Of a DNA stretch of 59,145 nt, positions 35,822-44,987 are shown piece by piece (the first letter of the stretch is position 1; each line of letters opens with the position of its first letter). The stretch covers positions 221,558 to 280,702 of the forward strand of contig JAMPGE010000001.1 in NCBI GenBank assembly GCA_023664085.1, written 5' to 3'. The notes below the pieces were generated by a model, which saw only the letters and a program-made list of their open reading frames with translations, was not told the DNA's origin and made no database searches. The translations under genes and the position numbers were made by a program. This DNA comes from Muribaculum sp. Lineage in GTDB: Bacteria; Bacteroidota; Bacteroidia; Bacteroidales; Muribaculaceae.

Positions 35822-35907
35822 GAGAGTCATCAGCCCTCCTTCCCATAACATTTCGGCATTGCATGGCCGCATGGTTTTTTCGGGGGGGGCGGGGGATTTT
35901 ATTTGGT

Positions 35908-37455
35908 TTATCTTACCATTATCTTGACGGCGCCGCGGCCGGGAACGGCCACGATGTAGAGTCCGGGCTGGAGTCCGGAGGGCTCCACGGGGCGTCCGTT
36001 AAGGTCGAACACCCGGGATCCTTCGGGTGCGGTTACGGAGCCGTCTTCTACGGTGACTGCCGGTATGCTTTGCTGCAGGCTTTGAACGCCGGAGGTCTTT
36101 GTGGCGATCACTTTTACATCGTCCAGGCAATATGTGGCGGAATGTCCGGAGCCGCCCTGTGCGCTGTAGTAGAGGAAGCCGATATAGACTGTCTTGCCGG
36201 CGGCATCGAGGGCCAAGTCGCCGCTCTGCATCCAGTCGGAGTATACGGGTTTGGCACCGTCGGGCTGGGGAGTGCAAATTGCAGCGGGCAATTTTACGCG
36301 TTGGGCCGTGGCGGGATCGGGGCCGTCGAGCAGATATACTTCCATGTAGGAGTCATCGCAGCCGTATGCGCCCTGCGTACGGAAGGAGAGGGTGGCCTCC
36401 GCGTCTTCCGCCACCGTGATGGCGGGGGTCACGAGCCATTCTTCGTAGGGGCCTCCGTCGGCCGTGCCTTTGTAGGCGCTTGCGGATGCATATCTGTTGC
36501 CGCTGTATTCTTTAACAAACCATCCGGTGAGATCGCCCTGGGTCACGTCATTGCCCCATCCCGCGGGTAAATTTGAGGAAGAATCGAAGTTTTCTTCGAG
36601 CAGTGTGGTCTGTGCGGAGGGCGTGGGGCCGGGGTTTGGATCCGGATTTTCCACATTGCCGAAGTAGAAGGGGACGGTGCTTTTGGAGCCCCAGATGTAT
36701 TCGGCGAGTTGCGGGCAATCGATGAAGGGATTGCGGTTTTTCTGAATTTTATAGATGGCTTCGTTTCTGGAAGCTTCCTTGGCATCCACGGGATCTTCTT
36801 CGCTCCAACGCAACAGGAGCTCCACTGCCCATGGTTTGAAGAGGGTTACGTTGGATGTGGAGTACATCCAGGCGGTGTTGTCTTTCCAGGAGATGTCGTT
36901 GTATACGGTGAAGATATACATGAAAGTGCGGGCGAAGTCTCCTTTGTAGTCATCGGCGGGCTCGTAAACGTAGGTGCATCCTCCGCCCTGACCGTTGACG
37001 GGATAACCTACGTTGGTCACGCCGTTGGTCCAGGTAGGATTGCCGTAGATTTCGCCGAGAGGATAGTTGGCCTTTCGGTTGTTGGCTTCGGCATTGGAGG
37101 GATTGAGGTGGAAGAGGTCCTTGTAGGCGTCGTTTTTCGTTTTTCCCCACCAGGAATTGGCCACGCTGTGCTCAATGTTGAGGCCGTCGTGGCCGCTGCT
37201 TACGAGGACAAGGTTGTTGGAGTACATGTCCCACCAGTATTCTTTTCCGTCCACCTCACGCACGTCGGTCGTGCGGAAAGCTTCCCATGTATTGTTGCCG
37301 TAGGAGATCACGGTGTGGTTCTTTACCCGGTCTTTGGCGGCCTGCATGAGGGCGGCGCCGCATTTTCCCTCCAGAGAGGAATAATAATCCGCCGGAGCCT
37401 GGGCCAAGGCCGTGGAGCATATTGCGGCGAGTGCAAAAAAGATAGAGTGTTTCAT
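35908..37455 (-). CDS. Secreted endonuclease I, type IX sorted (second copy)
   Basis: A 515-residue secreted nuclease. Signal peptide MKHSIFFALAAICSTALAQA, then an endonuclease I (EndA/Vvn-like, His-Me finger) domain at residues about 22-255 with the catalytic Glu-His pair in LNIEHSVANSWW and the DLFHLNPSNAEANNRKANYPLGE block. Next comes a beta-sandwich adhesin-like domain (TLLEENFDSSSNLPAGW, WLVTPAITV) and a C-terminal T9SS sorting tail (VFDLNGRPVE, LQPGLYIVAV). It should cut extracellular DNA, and perhaps RNA, without sequence preference. It is the last gene before the terminator, 45 bp after its paralogue. Confidence 0.9.
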   Translation of the reverse strand: MKHSIFFALAAICSTALAQAPADYYSSLEGKCGAALMQAAKDRVKNHTVISYGNNTWEAFRTTDVREVDGKEYWWDMYSNNLVLVSSGHDGLNIEHSVANSWWGKTKNDAYKDLFHLNPSNAEANNRKANYPLGEIYGNPTWTNGVTNVGYPVNGQGGGCTYVYEPADDYKGDFARTFMYIFTVYNDISWKDNTAWMYSTSNVTLFKPWAVELLLRWSEEDPVDAKEASRNEAIYKIQKNRNPFIDCPQLAEYIWGSKSTVPFYFGNVENPDPNPGPTPSAQTTLLEENFDSSSNLPAGWGNDVTQGDLTGWFVKEYSGNRYASASAYKGTADGGPYEEWLVTPAITVAEDAEATLSFRTQGAYGCDDSYMEVYLLDGPDPATAQRVKLPAAICTPQPDGAKPVYSDWMQSGDLALDAAGKTVYIGFLYYSAQGGSGHSATYCLDDVKVIATKTSGVQSLQQSIPAVTVEDGSVTAPEGSRVFDLNGRPVEPSGLQPGLYIVAVPGRGAVKIMVR

Positions 37456-37500
37456 ATTATTTGTTCTTATTTAAGAGTTTTGTTTCAAGTGATTTATCTG

Positions 37501-39246
37501 TCAATATACCAGTATTTTTACGGGTTTGGACAGAGATGGCGAAGTGACAAGGTATATTCCCCTGGGCAATATTACGGTGTCGCCGTTCTGCAAGTTTTCG
37601 TATGTGCCGATCACCGTGCCTGACATATCGTAGACTGATATGGGGTCGGAGGCGGGGTTGGAGATTATGCCGAAACCGCCGTCGACAGTGCCTATGACCA
37701 TGGGAGCGTCCATCGTCACGCCGGCCACGCCGTTGGCGGCCACGAAGATAGTGTTGGACTCTTCGGAGAGGTAACCGAGTCTGCATGACTGCACTGTGTA
37801 GGTCTCCATCACGTCGGGCTCGCGGTCGGAGACGAGCACTCCGGACTCTCCGGCCTGAATGGTTTCGGATTCCGTGCCTGTGGCGGTGTAGCGCACGCGG
37901 TTTATCACGTAATAATCCACTGTTTCGGAATCAGGAGCCGGCCGCCAGTTGGCCACGTAGGAATTGTCGGTGACCTCGGTGGCGTCGAGGGCGGTGAGGG
38001 TTGAAAGTGCGGGCTTCGGACACCCCTCGCCTCTCAGAGTGACAGATATGCTGCCGTCGAGTCCTCCGTCATAAATGATGAGAGTGGCTTCTTTGAGGCC
38101 GGTGGATGTCGGTGTGAAAACAATGGGCAACAGGTATGATGAAGAGGTGTTGACGGCCGAAGGCGTGATGGAAGATTCGGAGAGTCTGAACATGGCTTTG
38201 TCGGAGCCTGAAACTCTGAGGGAGATTGGATCGGTGAAGTTTTTGCCTACGAATTCAAGATATGCGGTGACCGGGGCGTCGACGGCTGCCTGACCGAAGT
38301 CGAGGGCGCTGCCGTTGATCGGAGCGGAGAGTTCGGGGTCTCCGGTGATGGGAGGAGTGATCTGTCCGCCCTGGTCAGCGATATAGAATGTCTCCGAGGT
38401 ACGCGTGCCCCAGATGTATTCTGCGAGTTCGGGGAAGTCCACAAACGGGTTGCGATTGCCCTGGGAGTTGTCTACGGAGTTGTTTCGCACTATTTCCTTC
38501 TGGCTTACGGGATCCTGACGGGCCCATTGGAGGAGCATGTTGTAGGCCCAGGGCTGGAGAGTGGGCCATGTTTCGGTCTTGAACATGTAGGTGTAGACCC
38601 ATGGGAGGTCGTCGTAGACGGTGGCCATGTAGAAGAATGATCGGGCGAAGTCGCCTTTGTATTCATCGGCGGGTTCGAACACGCTGGCCGAGCCGCCGCC
38701 GTAACCGGTCTTGGCGCCACCCACCTTGCAGCTTCCGTTGTCGAAGCTTGCGGTGGCCACTACGCCGAGCGGATAGTTGCTCTTGCGCTGGTTGGCGGTG
38801 CCGTCGCTGGGATAAAGGTTCCACATGTCGGAGTAAGCGGGTGTATATTCCACGTCGCCGTTTTTCTTCCACCAGGATTTAGGCACGGAGTGTTCGCGCT
38901 GCATCTTATTGGCTGAATAGCTTTTGAGGGCCGACTGCCCGGGCTCGATCAGGAAAACTTCGTTGGAATACATTTCCCACCATCGTTTGCACCCGTTGTA
39001 GAGTTCGGGATATACGTCGGAGTATTGCCATTGATTCGGAAGGTTGTAGTAATCGAGGCGTGTGTGGTTTTGCACACACTCCTTGGCGGCCTGCTTAAGC
39101 GCCTCTTTCTTTTTTCCGTCCATCCTGGAATAGTACTGTTCGGAATATTCGGCGGATGAATTAAGGAAGGGTATAAGCATCAGTGCCGCGGCCGCAAGTC
39201 TTAACAGAGGGTTCAGGCCGGGTCTAAAGGTGGTAGATGTAATCAT
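37501..39246 (-). CDS. Secreted endonuclease I, type IX sorted (first copy)
   Basis: A 581-residue secreted nuclease. The ATG at 39244-39246 gives a signal peptide (LNPLLRLAAAALMLIPFLNSSA). The endonuclease I domain (residues about 33-290) has the Glu-His pair in MQREHSVPKSWW; the next block reads DMWNLYPSDGTANQRKSNYPLG, where family members and the neighbouring paralogue have His before Leu. Then follow an Ig-like anchor domain (DPELSAPINGSALDFGQAAV onward), a fibronectin III-like domain (VTDNSYVANWRPAPDSETVDYYV) and a T9SS tail (VYDMSGTVIGTYENL, LPRGIYLVTSP). Its C-terminal modules differ from those of the paralogue, so the pair is not a recent duplication. A stem-loop precedes it. Confidence 0.9.
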   Translation of the reverse strand: MITSTTFRPGLNPLLRLAAAALMLIPFLNSSAEYSEQYYSRMDGKKKEALKQAAKECVQNHTRLDYYNLPNQWQYSDVYPELYNGCKRWWEMYSNEVFLIEPGQSALKSYSANKMQREHSVPKSWWKKNGDVEYTPAYSDMWNLYPSDGTANQRKSNYPLGVVATASFDNGSCKVGGAKTGYGGGSASVFEPADEYKGDFARSFFYMATVYDDLPWVYTYMFKTETWPTLQPWAYNMLLQWARQDPVSQKEIVRNNSVDNSQGNRNPFVDFPELAEYIWGTRTSETFYIADQGGQITPPITGDPELSAPINGSALDFGQAAVDAPVTAYLEFVGKNFTDPISLRVSGSDKAMFRLSESSITPSAVNTSSSYLLPIVFTPTSTGLKEATLIIYDGGLDGSISVTLRGEGCPKPALSTLTALDATEVTDNSYVANWRPAPDSETVDYYVINRVRYTATGTESETIQAGESGVLVSDREPDVMETYTVQSCRLGYLSEESNTIFVAANGVAGVTMDAPMVIGTVDGGFGIISNPASDPISVYDMSGTVIGTYENLQNGDTVILPRGIYLVTSPSLSKPVKILVY

Positions 39247-39272
39247 AACAATTCGTTTTGGGTTCGGATTTG

Positions 39273-39307
39273 AAGTCCCGCCGCGGCGATATGCCACGGC
39301 GGGACTT
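39273..39307 (-). promoter_or_regulatory. Intercistronic stem-loop before the endonuclease I pair
   Basis: AAGTCCCGCCG (39273-39283 on plus) pairs perfectly with CGGCGGGACTT (39297-39307), with further pairing inside. There is no T run on minus, so it looks like an RNA-stability or processing element rather than a terminator. Confidence 0.75.
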
Positions 39308-39324
39308 ATTAAAATACAGATCGA

Positions 39325-40986
39325 TTATTGCACTATGGCGAAGGATTCGGTGTTGGCCAGGCCTACGGTGCCCAGATAGGAGCCCACATTGCCTTTGAAG
39401 CGCACCTTGGTACCGATGGCGGCGGGGTTGGCCTTGATGCCGATGGCATTCTGCATCTCGATGGATCCGAGGCGCACGGGGATTGCCTTCTGCACATCGT
39501 TGATTTCGGGGCTGGCGGCGATTATGACGTTGCCGTTGTTGTAGTCCTCGTTGGTGTATTTGCCGAATACGGCGCCGTTGAGGAAATTACGTCCGGCCAC
39601 GAAGCCTACGATATAGCCCTGCACGTAGACGCCGTTTTGAGCGTCGGGGTTGGCCAGAATGTAGGTCACTGTGTAAGGATCGCCGAGAGTGCCCGTGCCT
39701 TCACCTGTCACTCCGGGTATGAAGAGGTCTTCGAGGATGAAGTCGGAGAGGGTGCCGCCGTTGTTGACCACACCGTTCATGCCGAGATATTGGCTGAAGG
39801 TGCCCGCCAGAGCAAGATGTTTGCCGTAGTACCGCGGATTGTCGGTGAGGTTGGCGTATTCGCGGAATTTGGATCCGGAGGGCAGAGCCACCACAAGACA
39901 CTTGGTATAGTCCTTCACATCGGGGTCGCCGGCAATCACGAGAGTATTGTCGAGGTCGGCGTCGGCACCGAAGATGATGTCGTCGTTGGAGGTTACGCTG
40001 GATACGCCTGCTTTGACGGATCCTACGATGTAGCCCTGAGCCCAGGCGGTGCGTCCGTTATTGTCCATACCGATCACTTCCTCCACGGTATAGGGTTTCT
40101 CCTTGGAGCCTTCGCCGTCGAAGAGGACGTCGCTGAGGTCGCGGAGCAGCAGCTGCCAGCTTCCGCCGTAGTATGAAAGGATACCGCGCACGGTGCCGGT
40201 GCCGGTGGGCAGCGGGGTATTGTAGAAGTTGGAGTATCCGGAGTTGCGCACGGCGAGAGTGCCGCCGTTGGCATCCACGATGTTGCGGTTTACGTTCTCG
40301 TCCTTAAGGGCGTAGGGAGTAGTGCCGTCGGCATCCTCGAAGTATACGTTGGGGATCTCCACGAGCTGGCTCTGCATGGCATAGAGGTCTTCGCCGGAAG
40401 CGGGAAGCGACGCTATGTTGTTCACGACAATCGTGTAGGGATAGTCGGCGGGATGGTCGGCACCCATGGGGATGTATTTCATGTTCTCGTTGGGCAGGCC
40501 GCTTAGTTCGGAGTTTTCTTTAAAAGCGGCGAACGACATACGGCTTGTGACGAGCGAACCGTATTCATTGGCGCCCGCGCCGAGGCAGATGAGGTCGTGG
40601 TAAGTGCCTCCCCAGAGGCCAGTGGCCTTTACGATCACTTCCTGCCCCACACGGTAATTGGTGTAGAGATTGCCCTGGTTGATTGAGAAGGAGATGGCGC
40701 CGGTCTGGTCCTGGATCACGAGGGATTTGAAGATGTTGCCGGAGATATCGGAAGAAATCACGCGTCCTTTGATGATGTAGGGAGTGGCGGACTCCTCATC
40801 CTTCATACCGATTTTGATGGAGCTTTTGCCTTCAAGGATGGATTTAAGCTCCATGATGGTGGTATTGGCTGTCATGGTGGCCTTGTTGTCGTCGAGCCCG
40901 GGAGCATCATAGTCCGTCTGGCAGGAAGAGAGCAGGGCCGCGATGCCCAACGCCATACCGAAGATTGAATATTTATTGAGTTTCAT
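39325..40986 (-). CDS. DUF5689/DUF6359 lipoprotein
   Basis: A 553-residue lipoprotein (MKLNKYSIFGMALGIAALLSSC, Cys at about residue 22). The N-terminal region (TIMELKSIL, YIIKGRVISSDISGNIFKSL, VIQDQTGAISFSIN) is the DUF5689 domain, an OB-like beta fold; two DUF6359-like domains follow (PYTVEEVIGMDNNGRTAWAQ and PYTVTYILANPDAQNGVYVQ, each with a GYIVG core). Families of this kind are common next to TonB receptors and nucleases in Bacteroidota. A surface role in binding nucleic acid is inference. It lies 18 bp after the DUF6359 lipoprotein gene. Confidence 0.8.
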   Translation of the reverse strand: MKLNKYSIFGMALGIAALLSSCQTDYDAPGLDDNKATMTANTTIMELKSILEGKSSIKIGMKDEESATPYIIKGRVISSDISGNIFKSLVIQDQTGAISFSINQGNLYTNYRVGQEVIVKATGLWGGTYHDLICLGAGANEYGSLVTSRMSFAAFKENSELSGLPNENMKYIPMGADHPADYPYTIVVNNIASLPASGEDLYAMQSQLVEIPNVYFEDADGTTPYALKDENVNRNIVDANGGTLAVRNSGYSNFYNTPLPTGTGTVRGILSYYGGSWQLLLRDLSDVLFDGEGSKEKPYTVEEVIGMDNNGRTAWAQGYIVGSVKAGVSSVTSNDDIIFGADADLDNTLVIAGDPDVKDYTKCLVVALPSGSKFREYANLTDNPRYYGKHLALAGTFSQYLGMNGVVNNGGTLSDFILEDLFIPGVTGEGTGTLGDPYTVTYILANPDAQNGVYVQGYIVGFVAGRNFLNGAVFGKYTNEDYNNGNVIIAASPEINDVQKAIPVRLGSIEMQNAIGIKANPAAIGTKVRFKGNVGSYLGTVGLANTESFAIVQ

Positions 40987-41004
40987 TGCTTTGATTCTTT
41001 AGGA

Positions 41005-42141
41005 TTACTGACGTTTGTAGAGCACGGGAAGAGATCCGGTCACGGTGGAATAAGCACTGATATTGCCAAAAGATGATGAGTATTGGATTATCATGTTCAT
41101 TTCCACGTTTTTGATTTCTACGGTGCCGTTGGCGGCGGGGGTTACTGTCCAGAGCATGCCTTCGTTTCCGCGCTTGGCGGTAAGCTGGAATGATTTGTGG
41201 CCGGGGTCGGAGTCCCACCAAACGTATCGTCCGTAGCCGTCGCGGATATGATAGCCGCCTTCCACCTTATAGAAGTAGTAGGAGTTGAGAGTGCTTGTGA
41301 CGATGTTGTCGCCTACAGGGGTTACCGTGGATACGGGCAGATATCCATAGGAGTAGTTTTCGGGTTGTACCGGGCCTGCCATAAGATTGCCGTCAAACAC
41401 GAGCAGGTACTGGCCTTCGTCGGTGATGTCGGATACTTTGGAGAAGGTGACTCCTTCGGCGACGGCGGGCATTGGCGGGATAGGATCCTGGGGCTCTTCG
41501 TAGATGCCTTTACGTCCCCAGTTGTACATGGTCACGGACCGCACGCCGTAGGCACCGCAGTATTTGGAGCCGGTGGTGCCCTTGAGGCTCACGAGTTTGC
41601 CGAGGTTGGCGGGGTTTTGACCGAGGTTTAGCTTGTTTCGCACATCGCCGGAGGGAAGCTGCACGGAGGCGCACCGCTCCCAGAAGTCGCCGTAATCGTC
41701 GGGGTCTTCGTCGTTGATGGCGGACTGCACTTTGCCGTTTTCGCCGAGGATGAATTTGGGAGTGCCGTTATCATTGAAAAGAGGGTTGCCGTCGGCGTCT
41801 CTTTCCACTTTCCACGGGAGCTCCATGGAGATGAGTATATTGGTCTGCGTATTGCCGGGGGCAGTGAATCGGGCTGATTCCTTGGCAATGGTATGGGTGG
41901 CGTTTGCATCGGTATCGATCCATCCCACGATGTAGCCGTAGGTCCAGATCTCCTCATTGTCGGAAGAATAGCCGAGTTGGGCCTGATAAGCGGATATGGG
42001 ATTGTCCCAGTCGCCGTTGCCTACGGATTCATAACCACCCACGGGGTCGGGCACGGGAGGCAATACCGCGTCTTCATTGCATGCGCCTAAGCCGAGCGCC
42101 AAAATGGCTCCGAAGGCCAATGATAATATGGAGTGTTTCAT
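41005..42141 (-). CDS. DUF6359 surface lipoprotein
   Basis: A 378-residue lipoprotein (MKHSILSLAFGAILALGLGAC, Cys at residue 21). A DUF6359 domain covers residues about 40-215 (NPISAYQAQLGY, IWTYGYIVGWIDTDANATHT, CASVQLPSGDVRNKLNLGQNP), followed by a beta-rich C-terminal domain of about 160 residues (FSKVSDITDEGQYLLVFDGN through YSSSFGNISAYSTVTGSLPV) that I do not recognise. It directly follows the TonB receptor gene by 18 bp, the position of SusD in nutrient loci, yet has no SusD features. It could serve as the receptor's surface lid or ligand-binding partner. Confidence 0.78.
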   Translation of the reverse strand: MKHSILSLAFGAILALGLGACNEDAVLPPVPDPVGGYESVGNGDWDNPISAYQAQLGYSSDNEEIWTYGYIVGWIDTDANATHTIAKESARFTAPGNTQTNILISMELPWKVERDADGNPLFNDNGTPKFILGENGKVQSAINDEDPDDYGDFWERCASVQLPSGDVRNKLNLGQNPANLGKLVSLKGTTGSKYCGAYGVRSVTMYNWGRKGIYEEPQDPIPPMPAVAEGVTFSKVSDITDEGQYLLVFDGNLMAGPVQPENYSYGYLPVSTVTPVGDNIVTSTLNSYYFYKVEGGYHIRDGYGRYVWWDSDPGHKSFQLTAKRGNEGMLWTVTPAANGTVEIKNVEMNMIIQYSSSFGNISAYSTVTGSLPVLYKRQ

Positions 42142-42159
42142 ATTGGTTCAGAAATTAAA

Positions 42160-44946
42160 TTAGAAACGAATACCGAAGTTGAACATCACGCGGATACCCT
42201 GGGCATACCAGTAGCGGTTGGGGAACTTCGTGGTGGTATAATTAGTATAGTCAAATTTGCTCTCCTGGAAGCCGCCGGTCTGGATATTGCGGTTGTTGAG
42301 AAGGTTGTTGACGCTGAGGTTGAAATTCAGGGATCCCCATTTGGTGTAGATGAGTTTGCCGATGGAGAGGTTCATCACGAATGCGTTTTTGAGTTTGTCC
42401 TGATGAGTGATTTCAGCCATACGTTCGTTGAATTCCTCCACGGAGGAGCAGAATTTCCAGAGGCCTGGCATTTCTTCGTGGCGGGTGGGCGCGAGATCCA
42501 CATATCCGTCGCAGAAGTAGTTTGCGTTGATTTCGAAGAACCATTGCTTTGGAGCCGCCCAGTTGAGAGCGAGGCAGTAGGCCTGCTGGGGAGCGCCGCC
42601 CACGTGATAGTTTTTAAGGTAAGTGGTGCGGTAGGTATCTTCGATGGCGCCGTTGTTGGCGTTGCGCACGCCGGTGGGGTTGTTTTTGTAGAGGTAGCTT
42701 GAGATCATGGCGGCTCCGGATACGCTGATGCCGTTCCAGATGTCGTATTTAAGACCGATTTCGATACCCTTGAACTCTGTCTTGACCCCGCTCATGGCGT
42801 ATGCCATCATTGAAGAGAGGTCATAGTCGTAGAAGAAGTTGTGTTTGGTGCCGTTGTCGATCATGGTGTAGAAGCCGGTGACGCTTCCGCGGAATCTGGC
42901 ATAGTTCCAGTTGTAGGATATGTCGGCGGAGAGGTATGTCTCGGACTTGAGGTTGGGCACGGCCGTATCCTTGATCTGGGAGTTGATGTAAGCGTCGTTG
43001 GGCTGGGGAGCGCGGGTGCCGTAGCCGATGTGGGCGGTGAAGTAGTTGCGTCCGTCGAGTTTGTAGGTGGCGCCTGCCTTCAGACCGAAGTTGAGAAACG
43101 AGTGGGTCTGGCCTTTGCCGTAGGAGTTTTCGGGGGCACGGCCGTTTTGCATCATACCTTTGCGGTAGTAGGAGGTATAGGAGATCTCTCCGGCATAGTT
43201 TACGTTCCAGTGAGTGGTGTTGATTTCATTCTGGTACCATGCTCTGCCCGTGGATCGGTTGATGTAGTAGTCGTAGCCGTAGGTGTCGCCGGTGGCTGCG
43301 CGGTAGTTGGGGTTGAGCATGTTGTTCTGCAACTTGTCGGGATCGCCGTTGAAGTCGCGCACGGAGAAGTTGTCTACGTCGAGCCAGTAGGTGGCGCCGA
43401 GCAGGTCGTCCACACTCTTGTAGTAGTGGCCTCTGGCGTAGTTGAAGCTGATGCCGGCCTGGAGGGTCATGATGTCGGAGAGGCGGTGGTTGAGGTTGGA
43501 GTTGAACATCCAGCTTGCCACGTTGGAGTGCTGGCGGGCGAGGATGTAGTTGGCGCGTCCGGCCTGAAGGGCGTCGCCGTTGTATCCGTCGGCATTCATA
43601 AGGTTTGCCTGATACATTGCGTCCCAGTTGAGCTGACGGGTGCTTTCATTGTTGACCCAGGCGTCGTATACGGTGTTGTACTGGTCGAGCTGGGCCGCGT
43701 ATATTTCGGGGTATTTCTCCTGATTGACTGTGGGGAGCCAGTAGGAGGGCATGTTCTGATAATAAGTGGGGCGGGGGTCGGCGGCGTTAAACCAGTCGAG
43801 AGTGGTGCGGGAGTAGATGTTGGAGCGGAAGGCCACGGCGGTGTTGAGTTCGGTGCCGAGTTGTGGTTTCCAGAGCCAGTTGAGCATCACTGAGGGGTCG
43901 AAGCTGCGGTAAACGCGGTCGGATATTTTCTTGCCGTTGAGGTATCCCCAGTCGGGGTTGTAGAGGTTGGAGCCGGCGAGTTCGGCGGCCTCACGTGTGA
44001 TGGCGTTGGAGCCGGCGCGCAGAGTGGGCGCACCCCAGGTGGTGAGGTTGAGGGAGTGGTGCTCGTTGAATACCTTCTGCAGGGAGAGGGCGTAGCCGAA
44101 GCTGTCGTAGAAAGTGCCTTTCACCACACCCTCCGGGGCATATCTGCCGATTACGGAGGCGGAGAAAGCCCAGCCGTTGCGGCTCAGTCCGGTGGAATAC
44201 TGCAGCATTGCGCGGAGCATGTAGTTGGAGTTGGTGTAGCTCAGATTGCCGCGGAAGCCGGGAGCATAACCGGAGGCGTAGGTGGTGAAGTTGGTGGACC
44301 CGCCGATTGAGCCGAAGCCGTAGGTGGCGGGAGCCATACCGATTTCCGTCTCTTTGCTGCGGAAGGCGGAGGATGTCATGCCGCCGAGTCCGGAGTAGGA
44401 GAAATTGCCGCGCATCTGGTCGTTGAAGAGCACGCCGTTGATGTAGCCGTCGCTCCAGTTGTCGTTGAGTCCGCGGAAGCGATAGCGTTTGATCGAGAAA
44501 TTGTAGTTGGTGAGGTTGGCGAAAACGTTGTCGGTAGATCCGAGGATGGCGCCTACGCCCTGTCTCATACCTTCGTCGTCGGCGATCTGCTCGGCGTCGA
44601 AGGTGTAATTGTCATCGTCGATTGCGGCGAAATTGTCGACAGCGGGGGTAAGCCTGATCACGCCGAGGTCTGTGATCTGACCGCGGAGCATGTCTACGCC
44701 CTGTGCAAAGTCATCGTAACCGTAGGCGATGACTTTGAGTTCGTCAGTGCCCGACTGGGCGTTGGATATGGTGAACTGACCATTGCTGCCGGAGGTGGTA
44801 AACAATTGCTGATCCTCCAGAAGGATGTTGGCGTCCGCCACGGGTTTGCCTGTAGTGGCATCTACCAATGTGCCTTTAAGCCCTGTCTGCGCCAGCGCGG
44901 GAAGGACCATCGACAACATCAGCGCGATAGTAAGTTTGAAACGCAT
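42160..44946 (-). CDS. TonB-dependent outer-membrane receptor
   Basis: A 928-residue outer-membrane receptor: signal peptide MRFKLTIALMLSMVLPALAQ, a carboxypeptidase-regulatory-like domain (GLKGTLVDATTGKPVADANI, residues about 22-100), a plug region (FRGLNDNWSDGYINGVLFND, SIGGSTNF) and a long beta-barrel ending in RVMFNFGIRF, with a terminal Phe as usual for outer-membrane barrels. It resembles non-SusC TonB receptors. No SusD gene follows; two DUF6359-type proteins and two nucleases do. Import of oligonucleotides, nucleotides or nucleosides is inferred from context. Confidence 0.92.
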   Translation of the reverse strand: MRFKLTIALMLSMVLPALAQTGLKGTLVDATTGKPVADANILLEDQQLFTTSGSNGQFTISNAQSGTDELKVIAYGYDDFAQGVDMLRGQITDLGVIRLTPAVDNFAAIDDDNYTFDAEQIADDEGMRQGVGAILGSTDNVFANLTNYNFSIKRYRFRGLNDNWSDGYINGVLFNDQMRGNFSYSGLGGMTSSAFRSKETEIGMAPATYGFGSIGGSTNFTTYASGYAPGFRGNLSYTNSNYMLRAMLQYSTGLSRNGWAFSASVIGRYAPEGVVKGTFYDSFGYALSLQKVFNEHHSLNLTTWGAPTLRAGSNAITREAAELAGSNLYNPDWGYLNGKKISDRVYRSFDPSVMLNWLWKPQLGTELNTAVAFRSNIYSRTTLDWFNAADPRPTYYQNMPSYWLPTVNQEKYPEIYAAQLDQYNTVYDAWVNNESTRQLNWDAMYQANLMNADGYNGDALQAGRANYILARQHSNVASWMFNSNLNHRLSDIMTLQAGISFNYARGHYYKSVDDLLGATYWLDVDNFSVRDFNGDPDKLQNNMLNPNYRAATGDTYGYDYYINRSTGRAWYQNEINTTHWNVNYAGEISYTSYYRKGMMQNGRAPENSYGKGQTHSFLNFGLKAGATYKLDGRNYFTAHIGYGTRAPQPNDAYINSQIKDTAVPNLKSETYLSADISYNWNYARFRGSVTGFYTMIDNGTKHNFFYDYDLSSMMAYAMSGVKTEFKGIEIGLKYDIWNGISVSGAAMISSYLYKNNPTGVRNANNGAIEDTYRTTYLKNYHVGGAPQQAYCLALNWAAPKQWFFEINANYFCDGYVDLAPTRHEEMPGLWKFCSSVEEFNERMAEITHQDKLKNAFVMNLSIGKLIYTKWGSLNFNLSVNNLLNNRNIQTGGFQESKFDYTNYTTTKFPNRYWYAQGIRVMFNFGIRF

Positions 44947-44987
44947 GGATATTGTATTTTTTTGTTATTTTTAGATGAAGAAAACCC

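Noticed and set aside
35637..35864. N-terminal extension of korA by 76 codons
   Set aside because: It would be encoded by the korAB promoter and the terminator of the preceding operon, and is unlike the family start.
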